A stretch of DNA of 54,830 bases from Kiritimatiellia bacterium (lineage in GTDB: Bacteria > Verrucomicrobiota > Kiritimatiellia > UBA8416 > JABMPJ01): positions 1 to 54,830 of the forward strand of contig JADHWE010000009.1 in the NCBI GenBank assembly GCA_016783675.1. The letters are read 5' to 3'. The notes beneath the pieces are model-generated. The model worked only from the letters and a program-made list of their open reading frames with translations. It did not search any database and was not told the DNA's origin. Position 1 is the first letter of the stretch, and every line of letters begins with the position of its first letter. Positions 15,299 to 24,754 of this stretch are shown here, piece by piece. A program made the position numbers and the translations under genes.

Positions 15299-18200
15299 CT
15301 ACATCTGCCGGCGCAGGCCACCGCCCGGCTTGCGTATCGGCGGACGGCGGTCGATAGCTCGATCTTCGTCGCGATTCTCAACTGCGCCGGCCCTGATTTC
15401 AAAGCCGTTCACAACAGTCAAGTTGGGCATGGTCTTCAGGATATCGCGCGCCGATGCCAGGTCGGCAATACTGATCGATTCGATGCGCAGCCCCTTGAGG
15501 GCACTGTAGTCGGACGTCCCCAGGTTGCGACATGACAGGTGTACGATCGGCAGGCTGCGCAGTACATCCAGGTTCCTAACCGGTGTACTGTCGATGGCGA
15601 GCGAGCGCAGCGGCAGTCCCCGCAACGGCTCCAGGTTCGACACCTCCGTATCGCTGATATCAAGGTGTTCGAGATTCACACCGTCCAATCCGGTGAGACT
15701 GCGCAGGCGTGTTCCGTTGATATAGAGTGCGCGGACATTGGAACCGCGAAGGCCGGAGAGTGATCCAACCGCCGTGCGTGACACGGTCAGGTCTTCAATC
15801 TGCGACCCGGTGACAAAAGAGAGGTCCTTGATCATCGTCTCGCTCGCATCGAGCCGTTTCACCGGCAACGAACGCACCAGCGACAGGTCACTCACTTTTG
15901 TACCGGCCAAAGAGAACTCTTCGAGAGGCATGCGCCTGAGGAAATCGAGCCGCTTGACAGGCGTTCCCGAAATATCCAGTTTCACCAACGGCATTCCCAT
16001 TAAGCCCCGCAGGTCCCCCACCCTCGTGTTCGCCACGCTCAACGTCGCCAACGACTTCCCTCGCAGCGGTATCAGGTCACGCACGGGCGATTCCTCGATC
16101 TGCAACTCCGTGAGAGGCATGCGCCTGAGCGCCGAGATGTCCTGAACATCCGACTCCAAGATGGACAACGAAATAAGGGGAACGCCGGAGATCCCCGAGA
16201 GATCCCGAAGTCCCGGACATGCCAGGGTCAGAGCCATAAGATCACTGCACGCTCCCAGCGGGGAAAGATCTCGCAGCTCACTCGACTCGATCTGAATGGC
16301 CGTGATCTTGTCGTCATTCGACTCCGAGATGATAACCTCGTGATTCGCCAGGTTGGGATTAGCCGCCCGCAGCGCATCCATGACCGTACCCACCGTCAAC
16401 GCATCCGTCGCCTTGAGTCCGGTCTTGTACCGGCTTTCCTTCAGCGCGGCCATCCCGACGGCTTCCAGAACGGCCCTGAGCACAACGTCGTTCTCGCGCC
16501 CAAACACGGTCTCGCCGTGCTGCTGGCGATAGCGCGCCACGGCCATCTCAACGCGATCCCCGTCCGAGCTGTTGAGGGAAATCGAGCGCAACTGGATGAG
16601 GGCGACCTCCTTGCTGTAGGAGTCTTCAAACGGAAGGCCGAGACTGCGCAGCAAGTGGATCAGATCCGTTTCGGCTTCCTTCTCGCTGTCGGTCGCCGAA
16701 CGTTCGTTGACCGAGGCCACCAACCGGTCGGAAATCATCGGGTCGGTCTGTCCCCAGAAACGGCGTGCATAGTCCATGGCGCCTGCCCGCCATGCCATCA
16801 GGCCCTTGGCCAGCGCCACGTCCGGATCGTCGTCGCTACCCATGCGCGCCAGGCGCTCCCCGGCCGCAAGATCACTCGGATGAATCTGCAGCTCCACTGA
16901 AACGCCGTTGACGGACGTCACCAGTCGCGCGTACACGACACCGTCCTTGGCCCCCACGACCTTGACTTTGCGGGTCCCCGCCTTCATGGCTACCTCGACC
17001 ACCTGGCCGGCCTGCGCGACGAACGATTCCACGATCTCGGTGTCCGTATCCGCGGCATCCGCCAGAATCTGATCGAGTTTCGACAAGGATAGAGCCTGGT
17101 CCTCGTCGACGGCCTCTGCGGACGCATCCCGCAAGATGCGCTGCCCTTCTGCAAGCCCGTCGGTCAACAGCGCGGCCGCGACATCATCCAGAACGGTCTT
17201 CTTCCACTCGCGCTGCTCGACTTCAGCCATGCGATCCCGACGCTCCATGTCCTCGTGCCGGGTGCGCAGTTCCGCCGCCCGCTGGGCCCGGGTGTCGGCC
17301 GTCTCGACCGCCATCGTCCCGTCATAGTCTATGTAAACCTGTGCGGCCTCGAGAAATTCCTCGCGCTCCACCATCGGCGCCACGCGGTCGGTGAGTTCCT
17401 GAACCACTGCGCGGGCCATCTCCTCGCGCTCCGCCCGCATCTGCTCAAGCTCATCGGCGGCCCGTTGGGCAAACTCGGTGCCTGCACCTATAACCATGAC
17501 ACGGCGGTAGCAATTCTCCGCCCCCTGGTAGTCCCCGGGGTTATCGGCCCGCCATTTACGAGCCTGCTCCAGAAGCTTCTGCGGCCGTTTATCGGCCGAG
17601 CGGACGGAACGGGTCGTAGCCGCGGGCACGTCGCCCGTTGCTTCGACCTCTTCCGGCGCCACGCGCTCCATCAACTTCCCATACCCCCACATGCCGGCCA
17701 TGACGCCCACGATGCCCGCCATGAGTGTTGCCAGGACCGGAAGCAACGGGGAGTGCCGCTTCTGAGGTCGCTTCGCGTGGAGCGCCCCGGTCGGGGCATG
17801 AACCACCAGGGGCATGGGCGTGTGTTCAACCGTGCTCAGCCCGGCTTTCTTCAGAGGTTCGACAGGTGGAAGGCCGCTCTTGGCTCTCGTGATGTCGATC
17901 CGCACGGTTTCCCAGTCCTGGTACCGATCATCGCGATCCTTGGCCAGCATCTTCTCAACCAGTCCGCAGACGGCCGATGAGAGCTCTTTGCTCACCTCCT
18001 GTGGGGCAGGCACTTGCTCGCCAAGCTGTTTTTCCATCACAGCCTCTTCTGCATTGCCCTGGAAAAGCATCTTTCCGGTGATGCACTGGTAGAGCATCGC
18101 ACCGAGGGAATAGATGTCGGTACGACAATCGAGATTGGTGAATCCCTGGATCTGTTCGGGTGACATGTAGGCGGGGGTACCCATGACCTCGTTGCTCACG

Positions 18201-18727
18201 CGGTCATCGGTCATTGCACTGATGGTGCGTGCCAGACCCAGATCCGTGACCTTAGGCGAACCGTCGGCATCAATCAGGATATTGTCGGGCTTGATGTCGC
18301 AGTGGATGACGCCCGCCGTTTCCCATGCATACGCCAGCGCATCGGTGATGTAGCCGGCCACCAGGAGGGCGTCTTCCTCTGACAGGGCGCCCTTGCGGCG
18401 GATCCAGTCCCCCACCGAATACCCGTCCACGAACTCCTGGACGATGTAGCACAGTCCCGCCTCAACATTGGCATCGTAGACCTGCACGATGCCGGGGTGC
18501 TTCAGCTTGGCCTCGGCCTGGGCCTCCGTTTTGAATCGTTCAATATCATCCGCATCGGCGGAGAGATGCGACGATAGCACTTTTATGGCGACAATGCGGT
18601 CCAGGGACAGCTGGCGGGCCTGCCAGACGACAGCCATGCCGCCGCTGCCAATCCGCTCGAGGACCTCGAATCCAGGTATATCTAGCCTACTCAACTGATT
18701 GCTTTCCGACTGAACATGGGTGGACAT
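15299..18727 (-). CDS. Membrane Ser/Thr protein kinase with C-terminal leucine-rich-like repeats
   Basis: 1142 residues. Kinase domain about 19-285: glycine loop GSGGM (27-31), Lys49, catalytic loop IHCDIKPDN (141-149) and DLG (162-164) in place of DFG. Cys143 replaces the usual Arg of HRD, so this is a non-RD kinase. One membrane helix at about 327-350 is followed by a long charged helical region (about 360-700), and about 830-1110 is a run of regular 22-24-residue leucine-rich-like repeats (e.g. MPLVKLDISGTPVKRLDFLR). The kinase is therefore cytoplasmic and the repeats are probably outside, as a sensor. PVC bacteria are rich in such kinases. Substrate unknown. Probably leaderless, see 18739-18766. 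Confidence 0.9.
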   Translation of the reverse strand: MSTHVQSESNQLSRLDIPGFEVLERIGSGGMAVVWQARQLSLDRIVAIKVLSSHLSADADDIERFKTEAQAEAKLKHPGIVQVYDANVEAGLCYIVQEFVDGYSVGDWIRRKGALSEEDALLVAGYITDALAYAWETAGVIHCDIKPDNILIDADGSPKVTDLGLARTISAMTDDRVSNEVMGTPAYMSPEQIQGFTNLDCRTDIYSLGAMLYQCITGKMLFQGNAEEAVMEKQLGEQVPAPQEVSKELSSAVCGLVEKMLAKDRDDRYQDWETVRIDITRAKSGLPPVEPLKKAGLSTVEHTPMPLVVHAPTGALHAKRPQKRHSPLLPVLATLMAGIVGVMAGMWGYGKLMERVAPEEVEATGDVPAATTRSVRSADKRPQKLLEQARKWRADNPGDYQGAENCYRRVMVIGAGTEFAQRAADELEQMRAEREEMARAVVQELTDRVAPMVEREEFLEAAQVYIDYDGTMAVETADTRAQRAAELRTRHEDMERRDRMAEVEQREWKKTVLDDVAAALLTDGLAEGQRILRDASAEAVDEDQALSLSKLDQILADAADTDTEIVESFVAQAGQVVEVAMKAGTRKVKVVGAKDGVVYARLVTSVNGVSVELQIHPSDLAAGERLARMGSDDDPDVALAKGLMAWRAGAMDYARRFWGQTDPMISDRLVASVNERSATDSEKEAETDLIHLLRSLGLPFEDSYSKEVALIQLRSISLNSSDGDRVEMAVARYRQQHGETVFGRENDVVLRAVLEAVGMAALKESRYKTGLKATDALTVGTVMDALRAANPNLANHEVIISESNDDKITAIQIESSELRDLSPLGACSDLMALTLACPGLRDLSGISGVPLISLSILESDVQDISALRRMPLTELQIEESPVRDLIPLRGKSLATLSVANTRVGDLRGLMGMPLVKLDISGTPVKRLDFLRRMPLEEFSLAGTKVSDLSLVRSLPVKRLDASETMIKDLSFVTGSQIEDLTVSRTAVGSLSGLRGSNVRALYINGTRLRSLTGLDGVNLEHLDISDTEVSNLEPLRGLPLRSLAIDSTPVRNLDVLRSLPIVHLSCRNLGTSDYSALKGLRIESISIADLASARDILKTMPNLTVVNGFEIRAGAVENRDEDRAIDRRPPIRKPGGGLRRQM

Positions 18728-18738
18728 GTGACAGCCGT

Positions 18739-18766
18739 ATCATAGGGCTTTACGGCAGGGGGTCAA
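18739..18766 (-). promoter_or_regulatory. Promoter of the Ser/Thr kinase gene, nearly leaderless
   Basis: Minus-strand -10 TATGAT (18739-18744), 16-bp spacer, -35 TTGACC (18761-18766). The start would be about 18732, five bases before the ATG at 18727, and there is no Shine-Dalgarno. Confidence 0.55.
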
Positions 18767-18776
18767 GGTAGTCACG

Positions 18777-19562
18777 CTATGCCGCGCCGATTACTTTCTC
18801 CACGGCATCCAACACCTCGGAGGGTTCATGGACCTCGATGTACCTGTCAACGGGCGCTTTTGAGCCAGCCGACGATGACCCCGTCATGGAAATCGCCCCC
18901 ACCATGTCGTAGAGCACGATCGGAATCGCCCGGGTGCTGGGCATGGTCCGCAACAGGGTGGCAACAGCCGACCCATTCAGCTTGGTCAGGTACTCCTTGA
19001 GCACCACCACATCCACCCCGGCCGTCGCAGCCGCTTCAAGCACGGCCGGGCCACTCTCGGCACGGGTTACACTGTGCCCGTGGCGCGAGAACATCCGCTT
19101 GAGCACCTCGAAGACATCGGAATCATCCTCACCCAGCAACACGTGCAGCGTGTCGCCTGCCGCGTCCTTTTCCCGCGCGGGGGCGTCATCGCCGAGTATC
19201 CGCTGGATTTGGCCCAGCAACACGGTCTTCTCACACGGCTTGGACACGAAGCCGGCCACATCCAGGCCGTCGAAGAAGCCCTGCAGGTTTGACCGTGCTG
19301 TCAGAATCACTACGGGAGGCGCATTGCCCGCGGTGCGCGAGAGTCGCTGCAGAAACCCCATACCGCCGATCCCGGGCATGCTGATATCCAGAATGATAAG
19401 ATCAGGCGTTATCGAATCGAGCGTCTTCAACGCCTCTTCGCCGCTGCGGGCCAACTCAACGGTATAGCCCTGGAAAGTCAGAAAATCGCTGACGGTCACA
19501 CGCAGATGCTCTTCATCGTCAACGAGAAGTATGGTCTGTCCCCTGCTCGGTCCAGCTTGCAT
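18777..19562 (-). CDS. Two-receiver response regulator, second receiver degenerate
   Basis: 261 residues with two receiver domains and no output domain. REC1 has Asp15/Asp16, phospho-acceptor Asp59 (LIILDISMPG), Thr88 and Lys108, so it looks functional. REC2 keeps an acidic pocket (EDD at 145-147), but the acceptor position is Lys189 (VVVLKEYLTKL), so it cannot be phosphorylated in the usual way. It lies 11 nt downstream of the histidine kinase gene and is probably its partner. REC2 may be a fixed-state or protein-binding domain. Downstream targets cannot be inferred. Confidence 0.9.
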   Translation of the reverse strand: MQAGPSRGQTILLVDDEEHLRVTVSDFLTFQGYTVELARSGEEALKTLDSITPDLIILDISMPGIGGMGFLQRLSRTAGNAPPVVILTARSNLQGFFDGLDVAGFVSKPCEKTVLLGQIQRILGDDAPAREKDAAGDTLHVLLGEDDSDVFEVLKRMFSRHGHSVTRAESGPAVLEAAATAGVDVVVLKEYLTKLNGSAVATLLRTMPSTRAIPIVLYDMVGAISMTGSSSAGSKAPVDRYIEVHEPSEVLDAVEKVIGAA

Positions 19563-19573
19563 AGCTCTGCCCC

Positions 19574-22033
19574 CTACTCACTACTCTGGTGATGATTCGA
19601 TCCAAAGATGGCGTTCTCAATCGCTTCGACAAGTTCGTTCGAGTCGTACTCCGTCACAAGAGGCACGTGCATGGCCTCAAGCAGTTCCCGGGGCACGCCC
19701 TGCAGCTCATGCCCTCCTACGGCCACCATACCCACCACCTCGTCGGCTTGCTGTCCGCGCGTCTTGGCCAACAGGTCGAGCGACTCAGGCATACAGGTGG
19801 AAAGGTCCATCACCAACGCATCCACCGTGTCGGTGGTAGCCACATCGATAGCGCCGTTCTCAGGATTCCAGACCTCAACCGAGTAGCGTACGCCGTCCAG
19901 GATGTTCAGGAAATGCTCACATACGGTACCGTCCCTGGCAAGTACGGCGATACTGGGTGCCTCCTCGATCGGGAGCGAAATCGATACGCGCGTGCCACTT
20001 TCCTCACCCGGCGGCGGACTCTCGATCGTCACCTCGCCTCCGTGCAACTCCACGATCTCCTTGCACAGTGCGAGACCGAGCCCCGTCCCCACGACCCGCT
20101 CACCAACCCGGTAATAGCGATCCATGACCTTCGCTAAATGCTCAGCCGGAATCCCCACGCCGCTGTCCGTCACCGAAATCATGACGTGACCATCGGCCGG
20201 AACCGTAGTGAGCGTGATGCGCCCTTTATCAGGCGTGAACTTGACGGCATTCTGCAACACGTTCCCCAAGGCTCGCTCCAGCCGGCGCTGGTCGCAGAGG
20301 GCAAATCCGCATGCGGGAGGCACGTCGATCTTCAGGTTCTGCTCCTTCTTCTCGCACAGGATCCGGACCGACTCACCGCATCGGCGCACCATCCACGCCA
20401 CGGGCACTTTGCGGCGCCGGAGCCGCAGACGGTGGGCCTCCAAACGGCTCAGGTCGAGAATGTCCTGCACGGTTCCAGTCAGGCGCTTGCAGTCCTCCCG
20501 CATCATGGCAAGATAATCGCGCACCTTGTCGTTCACCTCCCCGAACACGCCGTCGAGCAGGTTATCCGTTGCGTATGCGATGGAGGTAAGCGGGGTACGC
20601 AGCTCGTGGGAGACGTTGCTGACAAAGGCCGTCTTCTCCATGTTGTGTTTCTCGAGCGTGCGGATGGCCTCGCGCAAGTCATCTTCCATCTGGCGACGTG
20701 CCGTGATGTCGCGAACGACCACGCAATACTTCGGTTCGCTGCCGATCATCATGTCGCGATGGCTGACCATCAGGCTACGCCGTGCACCGGCCTTTGTCAG
20801 GATATCCACTTCGTAGGGCTCGCCCTCGCCGCGCTGCACCTCTTCCCAGCGTTCCATGATGAACTCGTGGCTGTCTTCCGGGATCACCTTGACAAACGGC
20901 TGGTTGACAATCTCGGAGTGGGGCCAACCCAGGATCCGGACGGCGGCCTCGTTGAGGAACTCGAATTGCCCTCCGGCATTCACCACGAAGATACCGTCAT
21001 GGGATGTCCGGATGATGGTTTCAAGGTAGTGCGTCGTATTCTCTATCTCGCGCTGGGCCGCCGCGCGCTCGGTGATTTCCTGCTCGAGCTTCAGGTTGGC
21101 CTCGCGCAATCCCTCGGTTCGCTCGCTGACGATGTCTTCCAGCTCTGCCTGGTAGCGGCGCAGCGCCTCTTCCGCCTGGCGGCGGGCATCCACATCCATG
21201 AAAGAGAAGACCAGTCCGGTGATGTTGCCCTCTTCGTCCTGGTTCGCCGTCGCCGAAACGGCAACGTAGAAAGCCATGCCATCGCAACGACGCGCCTGGG
21301 CCTCCGCTTCCCAGGTTGACCCGCTTAGAACAACGTCCACAATTCGCTCCGCCTCTTCGGCATCACTAAACACGTCGCGAACATCGTCGCCCTGGATACT
21401 CTCCGCATCCTCGCACCCCCACATGCGTACGAAGGCGGGATTGACGTAGCGGATGCTCCCATCCAGGGCCGCAATGACAATGCCCGTTCCGGCGTTCTGA
21501 ACCGCCGAGTGCTCGACGCGCAGACGTTGCTGCACCTGCTTGTGCAGGCTAACGTCGCGGAGGAAGAAACAGAGATAGTCACGTCCGCTGAGCTGCAGGC
21601 GGTTGACGGCTACTTCGGCAGGAAAATCCTCTTCGCCTTCGCGCACAACGTATGCCTGCAACAGGACATGGCGTTCGTGTTCAACCGTGTCGCGGATCGT
21701 CTCGAGCAACTCCTCGTCGGCGCCAACCATGAGCCCCATCGCCGCTTCACCCAACAGATCTTCCCGCGCTATCCCCACGAGCTGCGTGATGCGCTGGTTC
21801 ATGTCGAGGATGGTGCCATCGAGGCCGGCAATGATCGTGCCGTCATAGAAACTCTGCAGCAGGGCCTGGAACTCCTGTCCGGCCAGCGGATTGAAGTCAG
21901 ACACAGGGTCGCGTACCTCGGAGCGGGGGCGAACCCGAATGGTACGTGTTGGCGTTTTACCGGGGGCCGGCCCCAGTTCGTCCAAGGCCACATCGATCCG
22001 CATGGTGCGGCCTGCTCTTGGATCTGTTCCCAC
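19574..22033 (-). CDS. Triple-PAS histidine kinase with a degenerate receiver-like tail
   Basis: 819 residues. PAS domains lie at about 55-165, 172-285 and 334-447, with a coiled coil at about 285-330. HisKA has VSNVSHELRTPLTS (His476); HATPase_c shows the N-box NVLQNAVKF, DSGVGIP and GTGLGLALCKEIVELHGG. The last 110 residues resemble a receiver (ALVMDLSTC) but lack the usual acidic pair and Lys. No membrane segment, so it is cytosolic. The start is a GTG at 22033 with GGGAGAT upstream; ATG at 22003 is an alternative. It pairs with the response regulator downstream. Confidence 0.9.
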   Translation of the reverse strand: MGTDPRAGRTMRIDVALDELGPAPGKTPTRTIRVRPRSEVRDPVSDFNPLAGQEFQALLQSFYDGTIIAGLDGTILDMNQRITQLVGIAREDLLGEAAMGLMVGADEELLETIRDTVEHERHVLLQAYVVREGEEDFPAEVAVNRLQLSGRDYLCFFLRDVSLHKQVQQRLRVEHSAVQNAGTGIVIAALDGSIRYVNPAFVRMWGCEDAESIQGDDVRDVFSDAEEAERIVDVVLSGSTWEAEAQARRCDGMAFYVAVSATANQDEEGNITGLVFSFMDVDARRQAEEALRRYQAELEDIVSERTEGLREANLKLEQEITERAAAQREIENTTHYLETIIRTSHDGIFVVNAGGQFEFLNEAAVRILGWPHSEIVNQPFVKVIPEDSHEFIMERWEEVQRGEGEPYEVDILTKAGARRSLMVSHRDMMIGSEPKYCVVVRDITARRQMEDDLREAIRTLEKHNMEKTAFVSNVSHELRTPLTSIAYATDNLLDGVFGEVNDKVRDYLAMMREDCKRLTGTVQDILDLSRLEAHRLRLRRRKVPVAWMVRRCGESVRILCEKKEQNLKIDVPPACGFALCDQRRLERALGNVLQNAVKFTPDKGRITLTTVPADGHVMISVTDSGVGIPAEHLAKVMDRYYRVGERVVGTGLGLALCKEIVELHGGEVTIESPPPGEESGTRVSISLPIEEAPSIAVLARDGTVCEHFLNILDGVRYSVEVWNPENGAIDVATTDTVDALVMDLSTCMPESLDLLAKTRGQQADEVVGMVAVGGHELQGVPRELLEAMHVPLVTEYDSNELVEAIENAIFGSNHHQSSE

Positions 22034-22133
22034 GAACTATCTCCCGGTACAGCCGTTCGCTTTCAGTATGAACACCTTGTACCCATGCCGTGAAACAGGC
22101 AAGGGAAAAGAGGAGGGCGGAGGGCGGAGACTC

Positions 22134-22931
22134 CTATGCGCTGAGTTCGCGGCTGCGGTCGGCGGCGGCCTGTAGGGCAGCCTGAACAATGTCAGCCAGG
22201 ACAGGCGAGGAGAGCTGCGCCATGCCTGCCTCCGTGGTGCCTTTTTTGGAGCAGACGGCCTTCACGAGTTCGGCCGGACTGCTCGCCTGTTCGCTCAGCA
22301 ACTGTGCGGTGCCGCGCATGGTCTGCGTGGCCAGGAGTGCAGCATCGGACGGAGCGAGGCCCAACGTCTCACCGGCCTCAATCACAAGGGCAAGGAAGTG
22401 GGCAAAGAAGGCCGGCCCCGAGCCGCTGACCGCCGTGACGGCATCGAATTGCTCCTCGGGAAGTTCCACGACCTTGCCAAAGCTGCCCAACAGTGTCTGC
22501 ACGACGTCGCGATCGCTATCGGTGGCGCCCGCTGTCATGCAGTATGCGCTCATCCCCTCGCCCACGGTCGCAGGCAGATTCGGCATGACGCGAACGAGCC
22601 GCGCGGAGCTGAGCACGGCCGCCATGCCGTCGAGGCGTTTCCCGGCCGCAATGGAGAGTACCAGGTGCTGCTCCGTCACGCCCGCGCCGATCTCTTCCAG
22701 TACCGGGGCAAGCCCCTGCGGTTTGACCGCCAGGAACACCACATCACACACACCAACCAGCTCGGCGTTGCCCGAACAGACTTGGATCCCGTACTGGTCC
22801 TTAAGAAGCGTACACCGCTCTTCACTGATGTCGCTGACCAGCACGTCATCTGCCGTCACCGATCCGGAAGAGACGATCCCGCGGATCATCGCTTCCGCCA
22901 TCTTGCCGCCACCAATAAAACCTACTCGCAT
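22134..22931 (-). CDS. proC: Pyrroline-5-carboxylate reductase
   Basis: 265 residues. The N-terminal Rossmann fold begins RVGFIGGGKMAEAMIRGIV, and the C-terminal domain contains AVSGSGPAFFAHFLALVIEAG, the P5C-reductase signature. The enzyme reduces 1-pyrroline-5-carboxylate to proline with NADPH or NADH in the last step of proline synthesis, as a cytosolic oligomer. It lies downstream of NAD kinase in the same direction, with a 42-nt gap that holds a GTG-rich simple-sequence tract. Start and length fit the family. Confidence 0.95.
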   Translation of the reverse strand: MRVGFIGGGKMAEAMIRGIVSSGSVTADDVLVSDISEERCTLLKDQYGIQVCSGNAELVGVCDVVFLAVKPQGLAPVLEEIGAGVTEQHLVLSIAAGKRLDGMAAVLSSARLVRVMPNLPATVGEGMSAYCMTAGATDSDRDVVQTLLGSFGKVVELPEEQFDAVTAVSGSGPAFFAHFLALVIEAGETLGLAPSDAALLATQTMRGTAQLLSEQASSPAELVKAVCSKKGTTEAGMAQLSSPVLADIVQAALQAAADRSRELSA

Positions 22932-22973
22932 TTCACCCCTCTCTCACGCACTCACACACCCCCACACTCTCCC
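22932..22973. repeat. GTG/GAG-rich simple-sequence tract before proC
   Basis: The 42-nt gap between proC and the NAD kinase gene is almost purely C/A on the plus strand: runs such as CTCACGCACTCACACACCCC. The minus strand reads as repeated GTG/GAG. A similar tract lies before lolD at 51552-51600. Function unknown. Confidence 0.6.
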
Positions 22974-23837
22974 CTAACCGTGCCGGGTGGATCCGCTCCA
23001 GGTAAGTTTCTCGCGTAGAACCGCGAAGTAGCTGTGACCCGGGACCTGTACAAACCGCACATCTTTCCCGCTGCGCCGAATCTTCACGCAATCGCCCTGC
23101 TCAAGGGATTGCCCCACCTGGCCGTCGGCCGTCAGGAAGAGCCCTCCGCCCGTATCGCCCACCGTGATAAGAATCTCGCCGTTGTCGGGCACAACCAGCG
23201 GACGCGAGGAGAGTGTGTGCGGACAGATCAGGCTGATCACAAACGCATTGACCGATGGCGTGAGGATGGGGCCTGCGGCTGCCAGCGAATACCCCGTGCT
23301 GCCGGCCGGGGTGGACACGATCAGTCCGTCACACATGTAGGACGTCACGTGGTCGCCATCGACGGACAGATCCAGCGTCACCACGCGCGAGGTACCGCCA
23401 CGCAGCACGACATCGTTCAGTGCGCGATAGTACCCCACCTCGGTCCCGCGCGAGAGCACGACCGCATCAGCCACTGCCCAGTGATGAATATCCATGTCGC
23501 CGGCCGCCAGGCTTTCGAGCGCGTGATCCAACCCATCTTCGGCAATGCTGGTAAGGAAGCCGAGACTGCCAATGTTCACACCCATGACCGGGGTGTCGTC
23601 TCCATCCAGGATGCGCGCCGCACGCAACATCGTGCCATCGCCGCCACAGGCCACGATGGCATCAGCCCGCTCAACCAGCGCCTCCCGGCTGACGGCCTCG
23701 ATATCGTCACACAGCGCCGCCGTCTCAGATTCGGCGATCAATGTCTGCCCGAGCTCACGCGCCTTGCCCGCAATCTGGTCCACCACGTCTTTCGCACGCG
23801 GCTTACGCCTATTCACAATCAAACCAAGCGTCTTCAT
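22974..23837 (-). CDS. nadK: NAD kinase
   Basis: 287 residues. Diagnostic motifs are VACGGDGTMLRAARI (GGDG loop), GVNIGSLGFLTSI, the mid-domain VALNDVV-like RALNDVVLRGGT and the C-terminal CDGLIVSTPAGSTGYSLAAAGPI. It phosphorylates NAD+ to NADP+ using ATP, feeding NADPH to biosynthesis and to the NADP-linked hydrogenase encoded downstream in this window. The ATG at 23837 overlaps the tlyA stop by 4 nt; the 30-residue upstream extension runs inside tlyA and was rejected. Confidence 0.95.
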   Translation of the reverse strand: MKTLGLIVNRRKPRAKDVVDQIAGKARELGQTLIAESETAALCDDIEAVSREALVERADAIVACGGDGTMLRAARILDGDDTPVMGVNIGSLGFLTSIAEDGLDHALESLAAGDMDIHHWAVADAVVLSRGTEVGYYRALNDVVLRGGTSRVVTLDLSVDGDHVTSYMCDGLIVSTPAGSTGYSLAAAGPILTPSVNAFVISLICPHTLSSRPLVVPDNGEILITVGDTGGGLFLTADGQVGQSLEQGDCVKIRRSGKDVRFVQVPGHSYFAVLREKLTWSGSTRHG

Positions 23838-24580
23838 TTCTCGTCCCCTGCCACGTCGCACCAATATGCGAGGTACTCGATGTTCCCGGCCGGCCCGCGC
23901 ACCGGCGACTCGCACACACCGCGGCACGTCAGGCCCAATTCATCTTCGCCGAAGGTACGGATGCTGTCAACGACCTGCTTGCGGACCGCCTCATCCCTGA
24001 CCACCCCGCCCTTGGCCACCTGCTCGCGGCCAGCCTCAAACTGCGGCTTGATCAGCGTCACCAGCTCAGCGCCTTCGGCCATCACACCTATAGCCGCGGG
24101 GAGAATGCGGGTCAACGAGATAAACGAAACGTCCACGGTGATCAACTGGGGCGCAAATGGCAGGTCATCGGGCATCAGATAGCGGGCATTGGTCTTGTCG
24201 ATCACGGTGACGCGTTCATTCTGGCGCACCTTCCAGTGCAGCTGGCCCTTGCCCACATCAACCGCCACCACCCGCGCGGCGCCGTGCTGCAGCAGACAGT
24301 CGGTGAAGCCTCCGGTGGACGCGCCGATGTCGAGGCAATCTTTGCCTTCGGCAACGATCGGAAAATGGTCGAAAGCGGCCTGGAGCTTCTCGCCGCCACG
24401 GCTGACAAAACGTTCCTGTGCCTTGACGACGATCTCCACGTCGTCGGCAACCTGGTGCCCGGCCTTGGTGCCCGGCTGCCCATTAACCAACACCTGCCCC
24501 GCCATCACCAGCCGCTGCCCCTTCTCACGGCTCTCCACAAGCCCACGCTCTACCAACAGTTTATCGAGGCGCTGTTTCAT
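23834..24580 (-). CDS. tlyA: TlyA family rRNA 2'-O-methyltransferase (hemolysin A family)
   Basis: 248 residues. The N-terminal S4 RNA-binding domain begins RLDKLLVERGLVESREKGQRLVMAGQVLVNGQ, followed by an FtsJ/RrmJ-type Rossmann methyltransferase with ASTGGFTDCLLQHGAARVVAVDVG (motif I) and ITVDVSFISLTRILPA. TlyA methylates cytidine 2'-OH in 16S/23S rRNA and was first named a hemolysin. It is translationally coupled to nadK downstream. A 13-bp-unit hairpin sits just upstream at 24597-24684. Confidence 0.93.
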   Translation of the reverse strand: MKQRLDKLLVERGLVESREKGQRLVMAGQVLVNGQPGTKAGHQVADDVEIVVKAQERFVSRGGEKLQAAFDHFPIVAEGKDCLDIGASTGGFTDCLLQHGAARVVAVDVGKGQLHWKVRQNERVTVIDKTNARYLMPDDLPFAPQLITVDVSFISLTRILPAAIGVMAEGAELVTLIKPQFEAGREQVAKGGVVRDEAVRKQVVDSIRTFGEDELGLTCRGVCESPVRGPAGNIEYLAYWCDVAGDEK

Positions 24581-24596
24581 GGATCTTCTTTGAGAG

Positions 24597-24684
24597 GGAG
24601 ATTAGGGCGACAGATTAAGGCGAAAGACTAGGGGGAGAGTGGGTGTACCTTAATCTTTTGCCCTAATCTTCTGCCCCAATCTCC
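24597..24684. repeat. 13-bp-unit hairpin element, copy C
   Basis: Two 37-nt arms (24597-24633 and 24648-24684) surround a 14-nt loop and match across most positions as inverted copies, each holding nearly three GATTARGGCGAAA-type units. The loop on the minus strand reads TACACCCACTCTCC, related to the loops of copies D and E (TACACTCAGT...), but inserted in the opposite orientation. It lies in the leader region of tlyA, 3' of dxs. Confidence 0.95.
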
Positions 24685-24754
24685 TTGGCTTCCATCTTCA
24701 GACCATCAGGACTGGTTAATCCTGTCAAAAAAAGGACTCAAAAAAGGACTCTCT

